Source: Zoopage sp. CT-All (lineage: Eukaryota > Zoopagomycota > Zoopagomycetes > Zoopagales > Zoopagaceae). From it: a stretch of DNA of 39,102 nucleotides. A model generated the notes under the pieces. It was given only the letters and a program-made list of their open reading frames with translations. It searched no databases and was not told the origin of the DNA. Where the stretch lies: contig QZWS01000022.1 of NCBI GenBank assembly GCA_004114245.1, positions 1 to 39,102 on the forward strand, in the 5' to 3' direction. Every line of letters begins with the position of its first letter. The stretch's first letter is position 1. The position numbers and the translations under genes are program-made. Shown in pieces: positions 8,429 to 18,216 of this stretch.

Positions 8429-10588
8429 TCAGTAATTAACAGTGCCCACGCCGTCGCTGGGCGGTTGAATGATTGGCGGCTGTCCCGATATTCCTATGCC
8501 GCTGTCCGAGGAGATGCTTGGCGGCACATGAGCAAGAGAGGCGGTCTTGACAACAAGCCGCAGTGTTGGCAGCGCCGTTCGGACAGAATCGTTCATGAGT
8601 CGCGGCTTCTTGGGCGATTTGTGATCGTCTCCTGACCAGCTCATGGCACTCTCCGCGCTCGATGCCTCCGAGTCGCTTATGCTCTCTGGACTGCTGCCGT
8701 CTCGTCGTCGTTTTTTCCGCTCTCCCCCCGAGCCAGTGTGAACGGCTCCAACATCAACGCTGCCATCATCCTCCATCAACTGCCGAGCATCATCGCGTAC
8801 ACGACAGACTGCGCAGTAAAATGATCGATTCTCCCAGTCGGGGAAGCGCTTCACCCACGGATCCATCGCATTGACACAGGCATAATGCTGCCAGATCGAG
8901 CACAGATCGCACGCCACCATTCGAGTTCCATCAGTATAGTTCATGGCGTGGATGCCACATACGCAGCGGAACTCCCAATCGCCTTCCTCCTCCTCGTCTA
9001 CATCATCTGCTTCCTCGTACGCCACTAACCGCTCCTGTTTGCGCTGCGATCGGCGAACCCAGCTGCCGTCCTTTCGTCGCGAGGACATGGAAGCCATGCT
9101 CTTTGCGCTGCTGTTGTATTCCCGGCCACTCCGTCGACGAGACGAGCCACGGTCGCTGTCGGAGGATTCGTCCAGGCCAGCGCCGCCAGAGGCTGCGAGA
9201 CGCCATTGCCGTTCAAGATAGCGATGCTCACGAGCACGCGCCAAATCCTCCTTGGATTCGCGCGAGCCGTACTCGTCGCCAAATCGGTCATACATCTCGT
9301 CGGCAGAGATGAGTCCGAGCTGGCGCTGGCGCTGCCAGTCTTCCAACTCGCGCTGGTGCGTTTCGAGCTCTCGAACGGCAATGCGGGAGGATCGTTTGCG
9401 AACGAGAGCCATTTCTATTTTTCTACGTGTTTTTTCCACCTGCTCCAGCGTTGGCTTGACCATTGGCCAGATGTCGTCGACAAACGTGGACTGGAGGTAG
9501 GATTCATTGCTGTCGCGGGACTTGGTTGCTGTGAAATCGGCGATGAATTGCTCCCAGTCGGGAATGGTGCGACAGAGCAACTCCCAGCCTTCGCTTGGGC
9601 GCTTGGCACCGAGGGCGTCTGCAGTCGGATCCGGGGCATCGTCATCGTCATCCACCGCCTTGGCGGCAGTGTTTTTCTTGGTCGGTTTCTTGTTGGCACG
9701 ACGATCTTTGCGCCGCTGCCTGTTTTTAGCGCGCAGCTGGAGTGTTGCGCGCAGCTGACTATCTGTGGGCCATTGCCGGTAGAGCCGGTTGTCGTCAAAG
9801 AGCCAGTAGGTGCGACCGAAGCGGTCATCGCCGACGGGAAGCACCCGCCAGTCCTCAAACTTCTCATCGGACTTTAGCCGAAGCGCCTTGGTGAAACGCT
9901 CGGGATTGTCCATTTGCCATTCACAGATGCGGTGGAAGGCAATGATGCGGTGGTGGTCGGACAGGGACCAGAAATTGATATCGGCGCTGACGTGGGCATC
10001 ATCGGCAGCAGCGGATTCCTGGGACACGACGGTTGGATCACTGGCAGGACCGCCTTCGCCGGCATCCAGTCCACCGTCTTCCGACGCTGTGTGTGCAGCA
10101 ACGACGATCTTTTGCCGTAGCCATCGCGCGTCGTCGGGCTGGGGGGCAAACGGGCTCAATTCGGGATCACGCCGAAGGAACTCTCTGCGCAGATACTCAG
10201 ACCACGTCTGCGGCCTAGGCCAAGCATTAAGCGACTGAACGAAGGCGATGGGAAAACGCGTACGTGATGAACCTGTTCTGGGTCATGACGCGTAGCATCT
10301 TGACGGCAAGGTCGACAAGGAACTGGCTGTAGTTGGCCAGCAGCGCCTCCTCCAGGTCCTAGCCGACGGTGCGTGGCCGCGTCAGCGGGGGACGGTGTGG
10401 GTCAAACACTGTACCTCGGTAAAGAACTCCTCGTGGCCGAATCCGGAGCCAAAGAGGTGCATGAACTGGGCGGTGGCGGCGAAGCGCCATGAGTTGCGGA
10501 GACGGTGCATGCGCTCGGTATGCGTCGCCGCCGCTGTTGCCGCTGCAGACGTGGCAGGAGGATCACCAGAGCGCGAGGTGTTGTGCAT
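8429..10588 (-). CDS. DDT- and PHD-finger chromatin protein (RSF1/CECR2-like ISWI accessory subunit), 681 aa
   Basis: Exons 10588-10415, 10358-10273 and 10214-8429; introns 10359-10414 (56 nt, phase 0) and 10215-10272 (58 nt, phase 2). After splicing, residues about 30-110 read as a DDT domain (LRNSWRFAATAQFMHLFG, then DLEEALLANYSQFLVDL). A WHIM-like segment follows (RIIAFHRICEWQ, then WRVLPVGDDRFGRTYWLF), the part of RSF1 and CECR2 relatives that contacts ISWI and linker DNA. A basic coiled region comes next, and then a complete Cys4-His-Cys3 PHD finger (FRCVCGIHAMN, VACDLCSIWQHYACV, FYCAVCR), which in such proteins reads histone H3 tails. The C-terminus is Ser-rich. The ATG at 10588 is the first in frame; a further 5' exon cannot be excluded. 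Confidence 0.8.
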
Positions 10589-10820
10589 GGGGGTGCGTGA
10601 GGCAGTATGGTGGCGTGCAGGCGTCCGCGGCGGGCTCGGCGGGATGTCTGCAGATTGCAGCGGGAGGCAGCCGTTGGATGATCGAAAAGCAAATACCACC
10701 GGCCGTCCTTGTCAGCCGTGCACACAGCAACCAGGCCGACCGGCTGCACTCAAGACGTAAATACAAGCAGCGGCGACTCCACCAGGCGGCTACACGTCCC
10801 CGGCAGTCCCCGCTGCAGCC

Positions 10821-11130
10821 TCAGCCAAACGACACCGACGTGATCCTCAGCGCGTCATCCACCTTGACATTCAGCCGCTCGGGGCGAAAGTCCATGGTGA
10901 GGAATGCACCCTTGGGGACGATGCGGTGTGTGTGCGGAAGGTCGGCCGGCGTGATGATCTATCAAGCGCGTCGGAGATGTTGCACTGCAAGGGCATATGC
11001 TTCCTACATTCCCGGTGTGAGCCGTAGCCGTAGCCGCGGGTGTCGGCATCGTCGTCGGCGGTGTCGTCGATGGCTGGTATTGCTTTCCGACGAGCTTCTG
11101 CTGCCAGTATCCAATCTCGGCTTCGTCCAT
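10821..11130 (-). CDS. Peptidase inhibitor I78 family protein, 86 aa
   Basis: Exon 1 is 11130-11008 and exon 2 is 10958-10821; the intron 10959-11007 is 49 nt, phase 0. The spliced N-terminus has GYWQQKLVGK, and exon 2 encodes the I78 core: ITPADLPHTHRIVPKG, then TMDFRPERLNVKVDD, ending SVSFG. These families resemble potato inhibitor I and act on serine peptidases. No signal peptide is present, so a cytosolic role such as guarding against vacuolar peptidase is likely but inferred. The stretch between LVGK and the intron is odd: the chosen frame is Thr/Pro/Ala-rich, while an overlapping frame reads IDDTADDDADT, which looks more like the usual I78 spacer. Either the exon 1 model or the base sequence may be off there. 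Confidence 0.72.
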
Positions 11131-11173
11131 GGCTTGTGGTGGGAAAAGTGTCAAATACGGTATTTTGCTTCGC
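11131..11173. promoter_or_regulatory. 43-bp divergent promoter gap
   Basis: Only 43 bp separate the ATG of the I78 gene (minus) from the ATG of the RAP1GDS1-like gene (plus), so promoter elements must overlap the neighbouring transcript or its coding sequence. Confidence 0.45.
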
Positions 11174-13608
11174 ATGCCCAACCTGCTCTCCCTCATCGCG
11201 TGCGTTCAGAGTGGGGCCGCGACGTCGGATACGTTTGAGCATATTGCCGTCAAGTGCGGTGTTTCGGGTTGGCCGCAGCTGATGTGTTGGCCGTGCTGAG
11301 CGCTGATTGACTGCATAGTCACGGCGCGGGACGACGTTACTGCCATCTTGCCGGACATTCTGGCCCTCGTCGCTTCTTCCGTCCCTGATTTGGCCAAGAA
11401 CGATGCTGAAATGCAGAATGCGATGTTTCAGCAACTCAGAGTCATTGCCAATGCATGCATCGACCATGGTAGGACTTCTTATTACCCCATTACCGCCTAC
11501 TAGATCCACGACAGACGTCAATCGCAGCCGTGTGATGGATGCTGGTGGAGTCGACACCATAGTAAATGCTCTCAGCCATGCTGTACCGATATCTGGTGTG
11601 GCGCGGAGTGCCTGTGGCTCACTGCTGAATCTCGCTATCGACAATGGTGAGTTGCATCGCTTCTCGACCACCGCCGCTTGACCACCGCCGCTTGCTCATA
11701 TATCTTATCAGATGCCGCTCAGCGAAAACTTCGCAATTGTGCCGCTTCTTGGATTCCATCTCTGGTAGCCATGCTCCGGCCGAGCGTTATGTTGCCGGAT
11801 ATGGAGATCAGTGTCTACGTTGCATGCAAGCTCCTCGACGCTCTGCAAGAGACTGGTACCTCGTTAACTTCCTGCTTCACCCACCTCCAATCCTCCCATT
11901 AGACTCGGGTGATGCTCGGTTCGAAAAGGACGCTGCACTGGAAAATGCGATCATCCAGCTCATGCTCTATCTTCTCACGCTCCAATCAGATGATGCCGAT
12001 GGAATGCTTTGGAGCGTCGTTCCCAGCCTGCTCGAATCCATGTCGAAAGATTCGAGTATTCCGTCAAATCACTAGTCGTGCTTTCGACTGACCGTTCATA
12101 GATGGCATGCAAAGTGCCATCATCGCGTCTGGATTGTTTGTAACCATTGTCGAACATTTTCGCTCGCCGAAGGATATCGCTTCCAGTGATGATGAGAACG
12201 AAGATGGTTCAGTGGCATCACCCCCGAAATCGACCAAAAAGGCGACAGAATTACCGAAGATTGGCAGTATTTCCCGGCACTTGCTCAATACGTGTGTCCA
12301 CGCAACGTATTCGGATATTGGCTCAAGTTCACTCCTCGCGAACAGCCACCTGGCATCCACGTTTGTCGCTTGGCTGGCAACCTCTGGCGACAATCCCGAT
12401 GACGTTAGTGCACCAACTCGCGCCAGATTACTCTGTGCCGCCCTTTGTCTCGGAAACCTGGCCTGCTCAGGTGAGTCTGTGCACGTCCTACCACCCTGGC
12501 TGACATGGCCCAAGAATCCAACTGCAGTCGACTAGTGGCTGAGCTCAACGTCGTACCACCAACCCTGCTTACCCTACGCACTCGTTATCAAGATCCGCAG
12601 CTGTCAGAGGCACTGCTAGCTTTACTACGGAACTTGACTTTATCAGGTTGGGATGCTACTCGGTTATATTAGTGGCTGACATGTCAATTCAGAGCAAAAT
12701 CGCATCCCACTGGTCTCCACAGACGTCATCCCTGTTGTTGGCCGCTTCCTAGCCAGTCGCGTCTCTTCGGTTGCATACCACGCCGTTCGCGTCCTCAAGA
12801 ACCTGACCACTACCACATCCGTTGCTGGTCCCCAGTTTAGCATCGCGGTTTGCTCGCCCACAGCCGATTCAGATGAATCGACGCTGAAGAAGGTGCTTAA
12901 TGTCGCCAAGGGCAGCGACCACGCTGGTGTGCAAGGGGAAGGTGCCCGGGTCGTTATCAATATCATTAAACTGGCCTACGCTCAGCCCAGTCCTGCCGAT
13001 GAAGCCACCGTGAAAGCGTTGCGCGAGTCGCTCGCACAATCAAGCCCTGTTCCGTTACTAATGCGACTGCTTCGTATGGCCCGATATGCTATCCTCAAGC
13101 AGGAGGCGTTGCTTGCACTCGCACTACTAGCCAATGAGGACCTTTTCAAAAGTACATTAACGCATCTACTCGCAGATTGTCACCCTCTTGTGTAGACCAG
13201 ATGGTCAAAGAGCTCCAAGAATCGGATACGATCATGCTTGTGGACCAAGCAGAGACGTCTCGAGAAGCAGGTGGCGCCGAAGATGACTTGAAGATGACCG
13301 CTGTACCCGGAGCCCTGGACGAGCTGGTGAGACTGCTGGAAGAGAATGACGTGCAAAAGGTAATGCCGCAGCTGCGGGCCAACGCGGCTGTATACCTCGC
13401 CGTTTTAATGCCTTGTGTGTGCGAAGGAGATTACATCGAGGGTGAGCCGACGCATTTATGATCCTCATGCGGTGAACATCTACTCCTAGTGCTGGCAAGA
13501 ATTCGCGATTCCGCAAGCAGAATAGTCAGCAGCGAGGGCTACGCCGGGGTGCAGCCTGAGGTGAGAGTGGCGATAGATGCACTTCACGCAGTATGCTCTA
13601 CTGCCTAG
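11174..13608 (+). CDS. RAP1GDS1 (SmgGDS)-like armadillo-repeat protein, 662 aa, ten exons
   Basis: Exons: 11174-11258, 11319-11468, 11515-11646, 11712-11855, 11903-12055, 12102-12470, 12515-12646, 12693-13151, 13196-13441, 13490-13608. The nine introns are 44-65 nt and all phase 1, mostly of the form G|GT..AG. The spliced product is an all-helical armadillo solenoid: repeats such as ACGSLLNLAIDN, CAALCLGNLACS, ALLALLRNLTLS and AVRVLKNLTT carry the LxNL/LxNLA helix-3 signature. The repeat order and length (human SmgGDS about 600 aa) match this family, which chaperones and exchanges nucleotide on polybasic small GTPases such as Rho and Rap. An alternative is a generic armadillo protein. The start at 11174 is the first ATG in frame. 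Confidence 0.82.
11659..11691 (+). repeat. 14-bp tandem duplication inside an intron
   Basis: Intron 3 of the RAP1GDS1-like gene contains GACCACCGCCGCTT twice in tandem. Removing one copy would shorten this 65-nt intron to about 51 nt, the usual size here, so it looks like a recent slippage event. Confidence 0.6.
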
Positions 13609-13669
13609 ACCTGATCCAAATAAACACTCTGCTCACCGATAAACTCGTGCATATGCCAACAATACACAC

Positions 13670-13867
13670 CTAGCACGCCTTCTCGAGGGTCTGTGTGAGC
13701 AGGACGCCGAAACGCTTCTTGATGGTCACCCGCTGCCGGCTAAACTTGTCGTCGGGCGAGAACCGCGCGGGATGCGCCGACTTGGTCATCTCGCCTGTCT
13801 CCTCAATCGACTTTTTCAGCGTATATACGCGCTTGCCTGCGTCATCGAGGTAGAACATGAGATGCAT
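13670..13867 (-). CDS. NOP10: H/ACA snoRNP subunit Nop10, 65 aa
   Basis: Single exon. The ATG at 13867 gives the conserved start MHLMFYLDD, then [26 protein letters not shown] and [10 protein letters not shown]. This is nearly the full consensus of Nop10, the smallest core protein of H/ACA small nucleolar RNPs. It holds the dyskerin/Cbf5 catalytic domain and guides pseudouridylation of rRNA and pre-rRNA processing. Length is normal (about 64 aa). The longer open frame to 13948 precedes this start and overlaps the promoter. Divergent from BFR2, with 70 bp between start codons; convergent with the RAP1GDS1-like gene, with 61 bp between stops. Confidence 0.95.
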   Translation of the reverse strand: MHLMFYLDDAGKRVYTLKKSIEETGEMTKSAHPARFSPDDKFSRQRVTIKKRFGVLLTQTLEKAC

Positions 13868-13937
13868 GGTGAAGGCGGCGGTCTGGCACAAGTGGCGGTC
13901 AAGCGTTGTTTTCAAAAAAAATCTCTGCATCTTCGCA
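13868..13937. promoter_or_regulatory. 70-bp bidirectional promoter of NOP10 and BFR2
   Basis: The two start codons are 70 bp apart and face away from each other. Both products act in nucleolar ribosome assembly, so shared control is plausible. A plus-strand A-run lies near 13913-13920; no clear TATA box was seen. Confidence 0.55.
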
Positions 13938-15481
13938 ATGCTGCGCAAGCTCCTTCGCGGCCTCGATGCGCCGGCGCCGGTCGACGTTGATCCCGAGAAT
14001 ATCGACTCAATGGTCGAAAATCGCCGCGGTGGAGACGATGGTGGCAGCAGTGAGAGCGAGGCAGAAGAGCGGGAGGCGGAGCAAGCACGCGCTCGGGAGC
14101 ATTACGTTGCTGTTGGGTGAGTCTTTCTCTCTAATGGAACGATGTCTCATGCAAGCCATGCAACAGCAAGAGCAAAATGAGGCAGGTGGGCATTTTGGAC
14201 GATCCCAAATACACGGGAACACGCGTCTTGCGGAAACAGCTGTACAGCGAATCGTCCGACGACGCTCACTCGGATGGCGAATCAATGATAAGCATTGATG
14301 GGGATGAGAACGATATGAGCGATGAATCGCTGGAGATGTACTCTGGATCGGACGGTTCAAGCGCTGTGAACGACGAATCATCGCAGCCCGCCTCTGATGA
14401 CGATGACGAGCAGCTTCGCAACGAGCTCAAGCGCATGGAAGAGGACGAATCTCATATGCTACAATCCCTGTCCAAAGGAGCGGAAAACGACGTAAATCGC
14501 GGTCGACACGTACGGAATCAAGTGGCGCTCTGGGACGGATTCCTCGATGCTCGAATCCGCATGCAACGGGCTGTCACCGAGTCAAATCGGCTTCCGCGAG
14601 CAGAAGAGGCCCTGAAGGAGATTATGGGCGATGATTCTGAAACCATGGCACTGCTTAGCGAGGCAAAGCGAAGCACTACCAAGCTGATAGGAACCCTTGC
14701 TGAGCTTCGTATGGAGCTGCTTCAGCAGAATGCCAGCGTGGATGTGAAGAAGTCGCGAAAGCAAGTGGCAGCACTCCATCTATCCGATCCCGCAGGAGCA
14801 GACGATGTTGATTTGGATGCCCTATGGGGAGCGCTGGACTTGATTCGGGCCGATTTCCGTCCCTACGAACGAGACACGCTGGATCGATGGAGCCACAAGA
14901 GCCAGCAGTCTGCAGCAGCATCCAAGCTCAAGGCATTCAACCAATCGCTGCCCGCGCAAATCGATGCTATTCTTGCTGACGAGGACCGTTTGCTGAGGCG
15001 CACACAACTGAAACGTGTGCCGATCAACGTTATTGGCGAAGGGGAGGCTGGGGAGGCACCGAAAGGCGATGAGTACGACCCGGAGTTGTTTGACGACACG
15101 GACTACTACCAGCAGCTTTTGCGCGATCTCATCCAAGGCAAGACCGGAGATGTAGATGACCCAACCGAGACGGGGCTGCGCTGGGCCGAGTTTCGACAGC
15201 AGACGCGCGACGCACAGCACCATCGGCGCGCGGCTGTAGATCGTCGAGCAAGCAAGGGCCGCAAACTGCGGTATGATGTGCACGAGAAGCTACAGAATTT
15301 TACTGCGCCTGAACCGCACGGAACGTGGCACGCGGAGATGGTGTCCGAGCTATTTGCAGCGCTTCCTGGCCGTGAGCTTGTTCAAACGGTTGCGACGACT
15401 GTTGGTGAGCATGAGAAAGTGAAAGGTGATGACCAAGGGGACCTTGACGTGTCATTATCAGATATGCGAATCTTTGGATAG
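13938..15481 (+). CDS. BFR2: Bfr2/AATF (Che-1) nucleolar protein, 497 aa, two exons
   Basis: Exons 13938-14116 and 14167-15481. The intron 14117-14166 (50 nt, donor GTGAGT, phase 2) restores [13 protein letters not shown], the conserved segment before the PxYxGxxVxR motif ([12 protein letters not shown]). A long acidic Ser/Asp/Glu-rich stretch follows. The AATF/Che-1 domain (around [16 protein letters not shown]) and the C-terminal TRAUB domain with [19 protein letters not shown] near residues 420-440 come next. Bfr2 joins the early 90S pre-ribosome and is required for 18S rRNA maturation. The stop lies 12 bp from the convergent stop of TAD3. Confidence 0.93.
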
Positions 15482-15493
15482 AAACAGCGGTGC

Positions 15494-16599
15494 CTATTGA
15501 ATGCATTTGTATACTTGAAAATGATGATTCAATTGCGCATGCTCGTGGATGATTGGGTTGGGGAGCACATCGCTTGAATCGTGCAGATAGACAATGCAAG
15601 CGATGCGGGAGTGCAGCAGCGCCATCATGCACCTGCGAATAAGTCAGTCGTGTGGAGTGCGAAAACGAAACAATTCCTACATGGAGCAGGGGCGGAATGT
15701 AGTGAAAATAGTATAGCCAGTGCAGTAGAGCTGGCCATATGCGTTATCCTCTGAAGTAGAGTCCGATTGAGATTGACAGTCGGCGTCTGATTTCGGACGC
15801 TTCCTGTCGCCAAGGGAGTCGGTTGATTCCATTTGATTAGAGGCAATTCGACGATGGCGTTCCTTTGAAGCAACAGACTCGATAGCGCGCAGGACAGTGT
15901 GATTCAAAACAGCAGACAGTGAGAAATCGACGACTTGGATGACTTCATCGACGACTTGCGACAGCTTGCCATCGCAAACGAGCACGACGTGGCGCTGCAA
16001 AAGCAATTGATACTTTCCCCAAATAAAATATATGCACCTCGGTTGTTAATCGTGTTGTGAGAAGTGCTGTCATCCTTGCAGTCAACAAGGTCTCCTCGGT
16101 GTCAGTTAGGACCACGGGACTACACTAGTGTCAGCGATGGAGCACCATGCGTCATAGCGTACACATCAAATATGGGCAATTTCATGGGCCATATGAGTTT
16201 CATTCGATCAAACTCCTCGCGTGTTCGAGGCGTGGCTCGCGGGACGAGGACCCGACAGGTTTCAAAGTCAATATCACCAACAACACCCCGAAGGGCGTCT
16301 GTCATATCTGCGTCGACACCAGACATCTCCAGCACGGCACAGACAAGCACCAGCATCGATTGGGCTGCAGCAGCATCGCGATTGGCGCTTTGGCGCTTTG
16401 CGCGCTTGAGACCAGTGTCTGCAAGCGGCCATTTGGCGGACAACGCCCTGGTGAGGCGTCAGCGACAGCGCAGGACGAAGCAGTACCACTTTAGCATCTC
16501 TGACGTGCGTTTAGCATCGACTTGGACGGCGTAATATTCGACCAACGCGTCGCTGTCGTTGGTGGTCGCGTTGACGGCAGTCACTCGCTCAAGGTGCAT
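15494..16599 (-). CDS. TAD3: tRNA adenosine-34 deaminase non-catalytic subunit Tad3 (ADAT3), 307 aa, five exons
   Basis: Exons 16599-16490, 16447-16124, 16074-16038, 15994-15681 and 15632-15494. Introns are 42-49 nt (16448-16489, 16075-16123, 15995-16037, 15633-15680), and the sum divides by three. The N-terminus is Tad3-like (DTGLKRAKRQ, later KLIWPMKLP). The deaminase fold has NHTVLRAIESVA, with Val where catalytic subunits have Glu, the mark of the inactive partner. Next come LYCTGYTIFTTFRPCSM and, only after splicing, the zinc Cys pair PCSMCMMALLHSRI. The end, LNHHFQVY, is also a Tad3 hallmark. With Tad2 it converts A34 to inosine in tRNA anticodons. The 37-nt third exon is the least certain part. 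Confidence 0.85.
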
Positions 16600-16658
16600 A
16601 ATGTGGCGGTCACGTGGTTTTTGGCCACATAGCACGCTTGCAGTTCAAAACAACTGCA

Positions 16659-18050
16659 TCAGAATAAAATCTGGGCCCGGAAATGCTTCATCAGTTTGTT
16701 GGCACGCAGCCCCACCTCGTAATCCACGCGTCGTCGAACCTCACGATCCCGCGCACCCCGTTTGATCATCTCGCGCTGTTGATGCCCCGTCATGAGTGCC
16801 AGCGCACGCTGTTCGCTGTCCTTGCCAAGCGTCAGCGCGGTGGAGGATGTGACATGCAGCCGGCGCCGCTGTCGTCCCTCCTCAGCCTCCTCATCCGAGT
16901 CCGGCAGGGTCAGCCGTTGCTTGTAGTACTGCTTGAGCGAGCGATGGCCAATCCGTGCGCCAGAGGGAAGGACCAACTCGAATTCAGTGTCGCCAAACTC
17001 GATGTTCATCGATCTATGGAATTCAGAGGTGAGGAATCTGTCAATGCCTAAATCACCGCTTACGGCCGCAGCTCAGTCTCGTCTTCGCCGTTTGCCAGCT
17101 GTTCTGGGTCATAGTCAGGGTAACTTGGCCTAAAGTCGTAATAGTCGACCAGCTCGAATCGATCCGCCTCGGAATCATAGGCAATCATGGTATGTCCCTT
17201 GTCTATCTAGATCGCATCATCAGCAACTCAATTTTGAATGCCATCACTGCACACCATATGCTGCCGCACGGCTTCCAGCGAACGCATACCACGCCCACGA
17301 CCATTGCACAGCAAACATACGTTCGTGACGCTGACCTTTTCGCCAAGGAAGGCAATCAGCCCGGGCAGATCAACCAGGTAGTCGCGATCCGGAATGAACA
17401 TTCCGTGCTCCTTGGTCATGTGCTCGACGTTTCTACAGCCAGAATCAACACGCCCGGACAGGCCAAGACACATTAACGTACGACTCGAGGTCAACAGACA
17501 CATGCGCGCAGAAAATGCAATCCGTAGGAGCCAGTCTCGGCGCGGATGCGAGCCGCTCCTTCATGATGCGCTCCAGATCCTCCTCCGTCTCGGGTGTATC
17601 CATCATACCATCATCCATCCTCTTTGCCTTTCCGGACACCACGTCATCCTCCGCCCTCCTTTCGCTCGGCTTGGCCGACTTGGCCTCCCCCCTGGCCACC
17701 GCCACTGCTCGCTCCTTGTGCTTCCGCGATGCCATATGTTGCTCAAGCATCCCCTCAGATGCAAACCGCTTCCCACACATTCTGCACTCCCCGTCAAACC
17801 CTGTCGACTCCTCTACCACCCGTGCGCGTTCCTCGAGCACACGCGCTGCAAATTGGTCAGCGCTGAGCGGGGGCAGGGCTGCGACGCGGCGCTTCAGGTT
17901 GTAGCGGTGCCAGTCGGTGTGATAGTGGGCACGCTGCGCCGAGGCAGCGTGGAAAGCGACATGGCACGCCATGCAGGTGAAGAGGCCGGTGAGATCGGCG
18001 GCGGCTACTGCCGCGGAGGGTGCAGCAATGGGAGCGGTCATGTCGAGCAT
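16659..18050 (-). CDS. REI1: Pre-60S maturation factor Rei1 (ZNF622 type), 414 aa, four exons
   Basis: Exons 18050-17482, 17432-17255, 17206-17064 and 17013-16659; introns 17433-17481 (49 nt, GTACGT), 17207-17254 (48 nt) and 17014-17063 (50 nt, GTAAGC). Splicing restores family landmarks. C2H2 finger one: FTCMACHVAFH..QRAHYHTDWHRYNLKRR. Finger two: CRMCGKRFASEGMLEQHM. Finger three: CIFCAHVSVDLESNVEHMTKEHGMFIPD. Finger four: CLLCN..AVRQHM. The tail has FELVLPSGARIGHRSL. Rei1 works late in cytoplasmic 60S assembly, helping to release Arx1 and probing the exit tunnel. ATGs at 18110, 18050 and 18041 are in frame; 18050 or 18041 best fits the short N-terminus of relatives. It is 59 bp upstream of the TAD3 start. 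Confidence 0.93.
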
Positions 18051-18216
18051 GGAGGATTTGCTGGCAAGAAAAATGCGCAGCGGGCTTTTTGTCAGTCCTA
18101 GCCCCAGCATGACTAATGATGACGCACCTTCCCTCCACTGGTGTGCTAGGAGTCCTTATCAAATCTGTGTTTACTTCGCGGCTACACCACTGACTGCAAC
18201 GCCCACTATTTCCAGC

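Noticed and set aside
9206-9877. Plus-strand 223-codon frame opposite the DDT-PHD gene
   Set aside because: Antisense shadow of an exon with a clear PHD finger and DDT context on the other strand.
10588-10749. GTG-initiated frames upstream of the DDT-PHD start
   Set aside because: No ATG, frame differs from or does not extend the conserved DDT frame usefully, and the interval fits a promoter between same-strand genes.
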